The translations under genes and the position numbers were made by a program. Below the pieces are notes generated by a model. That model was given only the letters and a program-made list of their open reading frames with translations. It was not told the origin of the DNA and ran no database searches. Below are positions 5,710 to 11,700 of a DNA stretch of 11,700 nt, in pieces (position 1 is the stretch's first letter; the number at the start of each line of letters is the position of its first letter). The DNA is from an uncultured bacterium. GTDB taxonomy: Bacteria; Patescibacteriota; Dojkabacteria; B142; OLB20. Location: assembly GCA_937889205.1 (NCBI GenBank), contig CALARN010000087.1, positions 1 through 11,700 on the forward strand. The letters are read 5' to 3'.

Positions 5710-6630
5710 CTATAGCCATTTTTTCCAGATAAATAGCATTACTAGTGCTACAAGGCTTACGCTTATTATTGCAAGAATAGCATAAAATCCTTCTATAGAT
5801 GATGCAACAGGAAGGTCAACATTCATTCCAAACATACTAGTAATTATTGTTGGAATGGTAAGAATAACCGTTACTGAAGTAAGAAGCTTAATGGTTTTGT
5901 TTAGGTTTAAATCCATCAAAATCTTGTATGAGTCTCTTAGGGTAACGATACTTTTAAGATTAAGTAAACATACTTCGGCCGCTTGATTAAAATCTTCATA
6001 CATATCTTGCAATATCTCTTCGTCATTTTTATATAAAGAAATATATTTCCCTGTTTTTATTTTATTGAGAATATACTTTGTTGGCTGTAATGCAAGGTTA
6101 AAATTATTAAGCGTTTCTTCATATTTAACTAATTGCATAATTCTATAATCGCTGATTGTTTCGATATTTTTCTTAAGTGTTTCAATCTTTCTCCTAATCG
6201 TTTCAATACTTTGTAAATATTCATTAGCAATTTCTTGGAGTAGAAAAAAAACAAGCTTGGATCTTTGAGTAGTATGTAAGTCTTTAAATTTACCTAAAAC
6301 ATTATTTATGAGAGGGTTAGTCGCCGAAGAAATTGATATAAAATTTTCATCGTCAATCAAAATAGAGAGATTGTCTAATCCCTCTTTTTTCAGTTCATTA
6401 CTAGGAACCTTTAAAATTATTAGCAACGCCTTATTTAGTTTTTCAATCTTTGGGATTTCATTTCTATCTAAAATATCTTCGATAGCATCTGTTTCAAGAT
6501 TAAACTTATGTGAAATTAGTAAGATATCATCATTAGAAGGATTTTGTATATCTATCCAACATCCTTTTGCTTCTTTATCAATCTTCGATAATTTTCTTTG
6601 ACCAATCGTTTTAAGATAGATAGTTTTCAT
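5710..6630 (-). CDS. corA: CorA-family divalent metal transporter
   Basis: 306 residues. CorA forms a pentameric channel in the cytoplasmic membrane for Mg2+ (sometimes Co2+, Ni2+ or Zn2+). The N-terminal cytoplasmic alpha/beta domain (about 1-120) is followed by long charged helices (about 120-245), then two membrane helices (about 248-267 and 283-302). The signature GMN is at 268-270, as FGMN rather than the more common YGMN, and the protein ends with the basic tail WKKWL. Length and order are typical. The gene starts 24 bases after the 3' end of tRNA-Leu(CAG) on the same strand, so it may be partly transcribed by read-through; a TATATT box (6656-6651) overlapping the tRNA end could serve as its own -10. 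Metal choice between Mg2+ and Zn2+ cannot be decided from sequence. Confidence 0.93.
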   Translation of the reverse strand: MKTIYLKTIGQRKLSKIDKEAKGCWIDIQNPSNDDILLISHKFNLETDAIEDILDRNEIPKIEKLNKALLIILKVPSNELKKEGLDNLSILIDDENFISISSATNPLINNVLGKFKDLHTTQRSKLVFFLLQEIANEYLQSIETIRRKIETLKKNIETISDYRIMQLVKYEETLNNFNLALQPTKYILNKIKTGKYISLYKNDEEILQDMYEDFNQAAEVCLLNLKSIVTLRDSYKILMDLNLNKTIKLLTSVTVILTIPTIITSMFGMNVDLPVASSIEGFYAILAIISVSLVALVMLFIWKKWL

Positions 6631-6654
6631 GGCAGTTTAATACTATGCAAAATA

Positions 6655-6738
6655 TACCCTGGGAGAGAATTGAACTCTCACGCTCTTTCGAGCACACGCA
6701 CCTGAAGCGTGCTTGTCTACCAGTTTCAACACCAGGGC
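6655..6738 (-). tRNA. tRNA-Leu (anticodon CAG)
   Basis: Class II tRNA: acceptor GCCCTGG/CCAGGGT with a G-T at the end pair, D stem TTG/CAA, anticodon stem CACGC/GCGTG with loop TTCAGGT, variable arm GCTC-GAAA-GAGC, T arm GAGAG-TTCAATT-CTCTC. Anticodon CAG reads CUG. Discriminator A, no encoded CCA. Quite different in sequence from the other two tRNA-Leu genes here. Confidence 0.94.
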
Positions 6739-6751
6739 TTTTTCATAAATC

Positions 6752-6760
6752 ATTATATCA
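6752..6760 (-). promoter_or_regulatory. Extended -10 promoter of tRNA-Leu(CAG)
   Basis: TGA-TATAAT on the minus strand (6760-6752), 13 bases before the tRNA 5' end. Confidence 0.6.
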
Positions 6761-6816
6761 AAATATCTCTAAATATTTTATGATAAGTATAGTGATAAAT
6801 TATTACTTAACTGCTC

Positions 6817-7959
6817 ATGATTAGCCCTGAACAAATACCTGGTACCCCCCCTAAAGTAAATAAAAATCTTTTAATTGTATATCTTGGTATTGGTGTTAGC
6901 ATACTAAGTATTATTGCCGTTGTGATAATTGCCGTAACGCAACTTGCCCCTAAAACTTATCAAACAAATGGAAATAAAACTACTCCAAGCATAACAGCGA
7001 CAACTGTCCCTACTTCAACACCAATAATAGTAAATAAAAAAGCAAATATTTTCTTAAAGATAGGGGTAGCCACAAATGCAGCAGGAAACATTTATCAGAT
7101 CGCCCCTATATCATTAGAACAAGAATCTGTGATTAATAGTAACAATATTATCCATTTACTTTCCTGGTCAAAAGATAATCGCTATCTAGCGCTATCATTA
7201 ATTCAAAGTAATGGGGAAATACTTGCGTTTTGGGACAATGAAGCCAAACAAATAATTGAAACCAATCTAGCTTACACAAGCAAATCAAATTATATATGGA
7301 ATGATGAAGGTAATTTTATATATTTAACATATCCAAATACAACTTTAAATACTACATCCATTGATTTACCAGAGGTTACTTTGAAAACTTCTAAAATTGA
7401 TATTAAGCAAGAAATAGCTCAAGCATATATTTCACCAAATCTAGATAAAATGATTTACGCAATTGCTGCAGATAATAGTATTGTTTATTTAAATTTAGAA
7501 ACAGGGAAAAAAGTTAGTCTTAATACGCTTCCTCTTAATCTTAAAGATTTTCAAGGTGCTTTTTGGATTGATACAGATAATTTTGTTTTCTTTGCAAAAA
7601 ATGGAATTTTCAACTTTGATACCAAGTTAACACAAGCACAATCACTAGCTACTTTAACAAGCTCTGAGATTGATCCTTTAAATTCCAAAAAAATTATTCT
7701 AAGTGCGAATAAAGCTAATATCTATTTCGTTCATGAGTCAAGACTTTTTAAGTATTCAATCAATACGAAAATAACAACAGAATTATTCGATTTAACAAAA
7801 GAACTGCCTTTTTCTAGTGAGGTTGAGCTTCATGTCTTACCTAATGAGAAGTATATTACCTTAACCTATAAAGAGAATACAAAGTTATTCAATGCAACAA
7901 AAAGAACTTTGCAAGATCTTTGTGATAAGTATTGTAATGAGGTAGTTGTTGAGAATTAA
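6817..7959 (+). CDS. Membrane-anchored protein with beta-rich (propeller-like) exterior domain
   Basis: 380 residues. A short proline-rich cytoplasmic N-terminus (EQIPGTPPKVNK) is followed by one membrane helix (about 18-42), then a Thr/Ser/Pro-rich stalk (about 52-72, with TPSITATTVPTSTP), then about 300 residues of alternating short beta strands. Recurring patterns such as LLSWSKDNRYLALSL, YIWNDEGNFIYLTY, AYISPNLDKMIYAI and AFWIDTDNFVFFA resemble the blade repeats of TolB/DPP-IV-type beta-propellers. The C-terminus has a Cys pair, C369 and C373. I infer a surface-exposed, non-enzymatic binding or scaffold domain; there is no catalytic motif. A TATAGT box (6788-6793) lies 23 bases before the start. 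It is convergent with tRNA-Leu(UAG), 4 bases away. Confidence 0.75.
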   Translation: MISPEQIPGTPPKVNKNLLIVYLGIGVSILSIIAVVIIAVTQLAPKTYQTNGNKTTPSITATTVPTSTPIIVNKKANIFLKIGVATNAAGNIYQIAPISLEQESVINSNNIIHLLSWSKDNRYLALSLIQSNGEILAFWDNEAKQIIETNLAYTSKSNYIWNDEGNFIYLTYPNTTLNTTSIDLPEVTLKTSKIDIKQEIAQAYISPNLDKMIYAIAADNSIVYLNLETGKKVSLNTLPLNLKDFQGAFWIDTDNFVFFAKNGIFNFDTKLTQAQSLATLTSSEIDPLNSKKIILSANKANIYFVHESRLFKYSINTKITTELFDLTKELPFSSEVELHVLPNEKYITLTYKENTKLFNATKRTLQDLCDKYCNEVVVEN

Positions 7960-7963
7960 TAAA

Positions 7964-8046
7964 TACCGAGGACAGGACTTGAACCTGCACACCCTTACGG
8001 GCAATAGCTCCTAAGGCTACCGTGTCTACCATTTCACCACCTCGGC
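7964..8046 (-). tRNA. tRNA-Leu (anticodon UAG)
   Basis: Class II tRNA: acceptor GCCGAGG/CCTCGGT (one G-T), anticodon stem GTAGC/GCTAT with loop CTTAGGA, variable arm GCCC-GTAA-GGGT core, T arm GCAGG-TTCAAGT-CCTGT. Anticodon TAG reads CUA and other CUN codons. Discriminator A, no encoded CCA. Outside the anticodon arm it matches the tRNA-Leu at 1931-2013 except for about three bases. Confidence 0.95.
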
Positions 8047-8055
8047 GACTTCATT

Positions 8056-8084
8056 ATTATAACCTGTAACTGTGATTTTCGCAA
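8056..8084 (-). promoter_or_regulatory. Promoter of tRNA-Leu(UAG)
   Basis: TTGCGA (8084-8079), 17-base spacer, perfect TATAAT (8061-8056), 9 bases before the tRNA 5' end. One of the best promoter matches in the window, divergent from the cyclophilin operon promoter. Confidence 0.7.
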
Positions 8085-8096
8085 AAACTTAACTCA

Positions 8097-8105
8097 TGTT
8101 ACAAT
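8097..8105 (+). promoter_or_regulatory. Extended -10 promoter of the cyclophilin-mutS-mfd operon
   Basis: TGT-TACAAT, 25 bases before the ATG at 8131. It is the only promoter-like site I see for the operon, as the later genes leave no room for their own upstream region. Confidence 0.5.
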
Positions 8106-8130
8106 CTTTTTTTAAAGCATAAACTTAACT

Positions 8131-8724
8131 ATGAAAAAATCTACTTTGATTTTTACAATGCTAATAATTGGTATAATTGCATTATTAGCTCTGCCTGCTA
8201 TAAATAATTCTAATTTAGTTACAGACAATGCAGATATGAGTAAGAAAAATAAATTACCAGACACTAATACTGTTGTTGAAATGCAAACGAATATGGGTAA
8301 TGTTCGTATTGAGCTTTTTAATAGCACAATGCCTATAACCGCCGGTAACTTCTTAAAACTTGCCCAAGAGGGCTTTTATGATGGTGTGATCTTTCATCGA
8401 GTAATTCCAAACTTCATGATTCAAGGAGGAGACCCTACTGGCACAGGCATGGGAGGTCCAGGCTATAAAATTCCTGATGAATTTACCAAAGAAAATCACA
8501 ACAATAGAGGTACAATTTCTATGGCAAACTCTGGGCCCAACACTGGCGGCAGTCAATTTTTTATTAATGTTGTAGATAATAATTATCTAGATCCAAAACA
8601 TCCAGTATTTGGCAAAATTATTTCTGGATTAGAAGTTGCAGATGCGATCTCTAATGTAGAAACAACATACGGTGATAGGCCTTTATCAGAAGTAAGCATT
8701 GAAAGAATAGTAGTAGTTGACTAA
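8131..8724 (+). CDS. Membrane-anchored cyclophilin-type peptidyl-prolyl isomerase
   Basis: 197 residues. Catalyses cis-trans isomerisation of proline peptide bonds to help proteins fold. An N-terminal hydrophobic segment (about 5-23 after MKKS) acts as signal anchor or uncleaved signal; there is no lipobox cysteine. A polar linker leads to a cyclophilin domain (about 47-197). The active-site block FHRVIPNFMIQGGDP gives R90, F95, M96 and Q98, followed by GSQFFI (140-145) and YLDPKHPVFG (152-161) with H157. The position of human CypA Trp121 is Tyr152, common in bacterial forms. The enzyme should act outside the cytoplasmic membrane. The gene ends 2 bases before mutS, so the two are co-transcribed despite unrelated roles. 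Confidence 0.93.
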   Translation: MKKSTLIFTMLIIGIIALLALPAINNSNLVTDNADMSKKNKLPDTNTVVEMQTNMGNVRIELFNSTMPITAGNFLKLAQEGFYDGVIFHRVIPNFMIQGGDPTGTGMGGPGYKIPDEFTKENHNNRGTISMANSGPNTGGSQFFINVVDNNYLDPKHPVFGKIISGLEVADAISNVETTYGDRPLSEVSIERIVVVD

Positions 8725-8726
8725 AT

Positions 8727-11369
8727 ATGGCTACGCCTATGCAGATACAATATAATGAGCTTAAGAAGCAATACTCTGATTGCTTATTGTTGTATCGTCT
8801 AGGTGATTTCTACGAGTGCTTTAATGATGACGCTAAGACAGTTTCGAAAGTATTAGGTTTAACCCTTACTGGCAGAGGAGAAAATGAAAATCGTGTTCCA
8901 ATGGCTGGAATTCCACATCATGCACTTACAACGTACTTACCAAAGTTAATAAAAGCAGGCTTTAAAATTGCCATTGCTGATCAAATGGAGGAGCCTAAGC
9001 CAGGTCAAATTGTTAAAAGAGATGTAGTAAAGGTTGTTACTGCAGGGACTATTGTTGATGAAAACTATCTTAATGATTCTGAAAATAATTATATTGGTTC
9101 GATTTATGTTAGTAAAAATAGAGGCCTATATACATGGGGACTAGCTTATGCCGATATATCTACTGCTGAATTCAAATTGGCAGAGTTTTACACTAAATCG
9201 ACAGGCATTCCTAGAGAACTTGTTATTGAGCTTTTTAGAATTAGAGCCGCTGAATTAATTTTACCTCAATCATTAAAAAGAGAAATATCTGACTTATTAC
9301 CCGGAATCACTTTATTTAGCTACGATGATAATAGCTACTATGCAAGAGAGCTACAGCAACTTTTATTAGAAGGGTTACAATTAAAATCTTTTAAAGCCTT
9401 TGGCGTAGAAAAGTACGATACTGGTTTAATCGCCGCTGGTAAGCTTTATGAATATCTCCAGTTTAATCGCAAAGGCAATTTGCCTCAACTTAGATCAATC
9501 CAAGCGATTCAAAATGGCGAGTATATGATACTTGATGAGGCAACTATAAGAAATCTTGAATTAATTTCACCCTTAAGAGATGGTAATCAACAGAAGACAT
9601 TATATGGTGTGTTAAATAGCTGTCTAACTCCCATGGGGCAACGCAGACTTAGACAATGGCTTCTTAGGCCTCTAATTAATAAATATGCAATCGATAGGCG
9701 TTTAAACGCCGTTTCTGAAATCTTAGCAAATACGCAATTAACTTCTGAAATAACAAAACAACTTGATGAAGTTAATGATATGGAGCGTATTTTAGCCAAA
9801 CTAGCAAGCCGCTCTGCTAACGCAAGAGATTTACAATTTCTAAGTAGCTGTACTACAAAAGCCATCAATGTAATTGAAATTATTAAGAATAATTTTGAAA
9901 CGAAATATTTGCGAACTTATATAAATGAAGATGTTGATTTAAAAGAATTGCAAAGATCCGTAGTTAATATAATTGATAATTCAATAAAAGAAGAACCAGC
10001 AATTACAATTACAGAGGGTAATATTATTAAAGCTGGTTATGATGAAAATTTAGATAGTTTAATTTCTGAAGTAACTATTGGAAAAGAATATATTAAAAAT
10101 CTAGAGCATAATGCAATTAAAGAAACCGGAATTAATTCACTAAAAGTTAGATTTAATAAAGTATTTGGCTACTATATTGAGGTGAGTAAATCAAATATTG
10201 GAAAAGTCCCGACTCATTACATTAGAAAACAAACTACTGTAAACGCTGAGAGGTACATTACTGAGGATTTAAAGAAATGGGAAGAAAAGGTGTTAGGTGC
10301 TGAAGAAAAGATTAATCAATTAGAATTTGAATTATTTGAAAAATTGCGTCAACAAATACTAAAGCAAATGTTACAGCTGCAACAACTGTTTGATTGTATT
10401 GCCAATATTGATGTACTTCATAATTTTGCCAAACTTACACAGACAAGAAATTATGTTAAACCCGCTATTAGTGAAGACATGAATGACAAGACATTAATAA
10501 TAGAAGGAAGGCATCCGGTTGTTGAAACATTTTTAAACTCTACATTTATTGCTAACGATACTGTTTTTGATTCTACTCGTAATGAAATGTTAATTCTCAC
10601 TGGACCAAATATGTCTGGAAAATCAACATATATTCGCCAAGTTGCTCTAATATTTTTAATGGCGCAAATTGGTTGTTTCGTTTCTGCAACAAAGGCGGAT
10701 ATTGTTATTACTGATAGAATTTTTACAAGAGTTGGAGCATCAGATAATCTTGCGGGTGGAGAATCTACTTTTATGGTAGAGATGTCTGAAACAGCAAACA
10801 TACTTAATAATGCTACTACTAGATCTCTAATTATTTTGGATGAAGTTGGTAGAGGCACCAGTACCTACGATGGTGTAGCAATTGCCTGGTCTATTGTCGA
10901 ATATATAATTAAGAAAATCTCAGCCAGAACACTTTTTGCGACTCATTACCATGAATTGATCCTATTAGAAGATTTATTCGAAAAAGTTAAAAATTATAAT
11001 GTTCAGGTGCTTGAGATTGAAGGCGAGGTAAGTTTCATGCATAAAATTGTTAAAGGTGGTATTGATAAAAGCTATGGTATACATGTAGCTGGTTTAGCAG
11101 GTGTTCCCCAAACTGTAGTTTCGAGAGCTGTTAAAATACTTGAGCAATTGCAAAAAAGATCAATTAAAACTGTTGCTGAAAAGCAAAATATTAACAATCT
11201 ACAATACGGACTCTTAACAGAAAACGATAGTCGAGTTAATGAGCAGACCCTAGCATTCTTGCAAGATATATTAAAAATTGATATTAATAACATCAGTCCA
11301 ATAGAAGCTTTAACCAAATTACAATATTTACAAGAAACTGCCAATGCAATTGCTAGAGATAATAAATAA
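8727..11369 (+). CDS. mutS: DNA mismatch repair protein MutS
   Basis: 880 residues, close to the usual 850-880 of MutS1. As a dimer it finds mismatches and small loops and starts repair. The mismatch-recognition domain begins at the N-terminus with the Phe-x-Glu motif at F28-Y29-E30 (GDFYE). Connector, lever and clamp domains follow. The ATPase has Walker A GPNMSGKST (626-634), Walker B LDEVGRGTSTYDG with D705/E706, and FATHYHE with H740. All hallmark residues are present, so this is true MutS1, not the MutS2 type without domain I. The start ATG at 8727 leaves only 2 bases after the cyclophilin stop, and MATPMQIQY matches the family N-terminus. Its last 26 bases overlap the next gene. No mutL is in the window. 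Confidence 0.97.
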   Translation: MATPMQIQYNELKKQYSDCLLLYRLGDFYECFNDDAKTVSKVLGLTLTGRGENENRVPMAGIPHHALTTYLPKLIKAGFKIAIADQMEEPKPGQIVKRDVVKVVTAGTIVDENYLNDSENNYIGSIYVSKNRGLYTWGLAYADISTAEFKLAEFYTKSTGIPRELVIELFRIRAAELILPQSLKREISDLLPGITLFSYDDNSYYARELQQLLLEGLQLKSFKAFGVEKYDTGLIAAGKLYEYLQFNRKGNLPQLRSIQAIQNGEYMILDEATIRNLELISPLRDGNQQKTLYGVLNSCLTPMGQRRLRQWLLRPLINKYAIDRRLNAVSEILANTQLTSEITKQLDEVNDMERILAKLASRSANARDLQFLSSCTTKAINVIEIIKNNFETKYLRTYINEDVDLKELQRSVVNIIDNSIKEEPAITITEGNIIKAGYDENLDSLISEVTIGKEYIKNLEHNAIKETGINSLKVRFNKVFGYYIEVSKSNIGKVPTHYIRKQTTVNAERYITEDLKKWEEKVLGAEEKINQLEFELFEKLRQQILKQMLQLQQLFDCIANIDVLHNFAKLTQTRNYVKPAISEDMNDKTLIIEGRHPVVETFLNSTFIANDTVFDSTRNEMLILTGPNMSGKSTYIRQVALIFLMAQIGCFVSATKADIVITDRIFTRVGASDNLAGGESTFMVEMSETANILNNATTRSLIILDEVGRGTSTYDGVAIAWSIVEYIIKKISARTLFATHYHELILLEDLFEKVKNYNVQVLEIEGEVSFMHKIVKGGIDKSYGIHVAGLAGVPQTVVSRAVKILEQLQKRSIKTVAEKQNINNLQYGLLTENDSRVNEQTLAFLQDILKIDINNISPIEALTKLQYLQETANAIARDNK

Positions 11370-11700
11370 ACATCCTGAATATCGTCGTTTATTAAAAGAT
11401 TTAAAATCCGAAAATTCAAGAATATTTTGCATCCGCGAAGTTAGTGGTGTCCCCTTTACTATCCAAAACCTTATCATAAAAGCACTAAGTACAGAGATAG
11501 ACTCAGGCTTTTTATATGCCAGCAGAGACTCATTAGAAATTAGAAAATACATTAAAACAGTTCAATCGATTCGCTTCTCTGAATATAATCTAAGAAAACT
11601 TATAAGCATCTGTAATAATCACAATCTAGTTAGAGTAATAAAAGTGTTAAAGATAGGCGAATTTGCTTTGGATGGAGATGTTTTAAGTCTATGGTTGCCC
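11344..11700 (+). CDS. mfd: Probable transcription-repair coupling factor, N-terminus (cut by window end)
   Basis: 119 codons open to the window edge. The reading frame starts at ATG 11344 inside the end of mutS, in a different frame, with no other start nearby that keeps the length. The block GEFALDGDVLSLWLP (residues 105-119) matches the GEFxxRGxILDIFP motif of the UvrB-like N-terminal domain of Mfd (and of UvrB), and an upstream REVSGVPFTIQNLIIKAL resembles the degenerate nucleotide-binding region of Mfd, which has lost its Walker A. Mfd removes stalled RNA polymerase and recruits UvrA. The motif comes earlier than in E. coli Mfd (about residue 105 instead of about 150), so the first subdomain would be compact. 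UvrB itself is the alternative, but its Walker A (GATGTGKT type) is missing. The helicase domains lie outside the window. Confidence 0.55.
   Translation, partial: MQLLEIINKHPEYRRLLKDLKSENSRIFCIREVSGVPFTIQNLIIKALSTEIDSGFLYASRDSLEIRKYIKTVQSIRFSEYNLRKLISICNNHNLVRVIKVLKIGEFALDGDVLSLWLP

Noticed and set aside
10451..10858. 135-residue minus-strand ORF
   Set aside because: It lies antisense to the Walker A and B region of mutS, a conserved region that commonly gives long shadow frames.
11072..11552. Two minus-strand ORFs (115 and 74 residues) at the mutS/mfd junction
   Set aside because: They are opposite the mutS C-terminus and the mfd-like frame, and their low-complexity composition shows no motif.
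1..11700. TGA recoded as glycine (as in SR1/Gracilibacteria)
   Set aside because: pepF, corA, mutS and others read full length with conserved glycines encoded by GGN and no in-frame TGA.
1..11700. CRISPR array, insertion sequence or rRNA genes
   Set aside because: No regularly spaced repeats, transposase-like ORF, or rRNA signature sequence was seen on either strand.

Overview
This is an AT-rich bacterial stretch carrying housekeeping genes, five tRNA genes and one short region that looks mobile. Coding is dense, intergenic gaps are short, and both strands are used. Every larger gene reads full length under the standard code. Good TATAAT-like -10 boxes lie about 15-30 bases before many start codons, and clear Shine-Dalgarno sequences are almost absent. 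Most of the tRNA genes do not encode the CCA tail. Together with the single-membrane-style proteins (signal-anchored cyclophilin, anchored beta-rich protein) this suggests a small-genome, low-GC bacterium, possibly of the Patescibacteria/CPR. That placement is inference; no marker gene here settles it.

Layout. Positions 1-1400 (minus) hold the first 466 codons of an M3-family oligoendopeptidase F, cut by the window edge. A 46-codon minus-strand ORF follows. Next come tRNA-Asp(GUC) and tRNA-Leu(GAG), both minus, then a plus-strand 2H-phosphoesterase-like gene (2067-2693) and tRNA-Pro(GGG) (2721-2794). Downstream of tRNA-Pro lie two partial copies of a tRNA-Pro-like 3' end (2931-2950 and 3790-3805). 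Between those copies sit a 69-residue hypothetical gene and a Nudix hydrolase. This resembles the footprint of an element that integrated into the tRNA gene.

From 3856 to 4873 (minus) a small membrane protein and a GNAT acetyltransferase overlap as an operon. They diverge from a rubrerythrin gene (4971-5555), which is followed by a possible 36-residue membrane peptide. CorA-type metal transporter (minus) follows and lies just downstream of tRNA-Leu(CAG) on the same strand. Next is a single-pass membrane protein with a Ser/Thr/Pro-rich stalk and a large beta-rich exterior domain (6817-7959), then tRNA-Leu(UAG) on minus.

The last block (8131 to the end) is a tightly packed plus-strand operon: membrane-anchored cyclophilin, mutS, and an overlapping gene that I read as the N-terminus of mfd. 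It joins mismatch recognition with transcription-coupled repair. Three different tRNA-Leu isoacceptors within 6.2 kb are a second theme; two of them are near-identical outside the anticodon arm.
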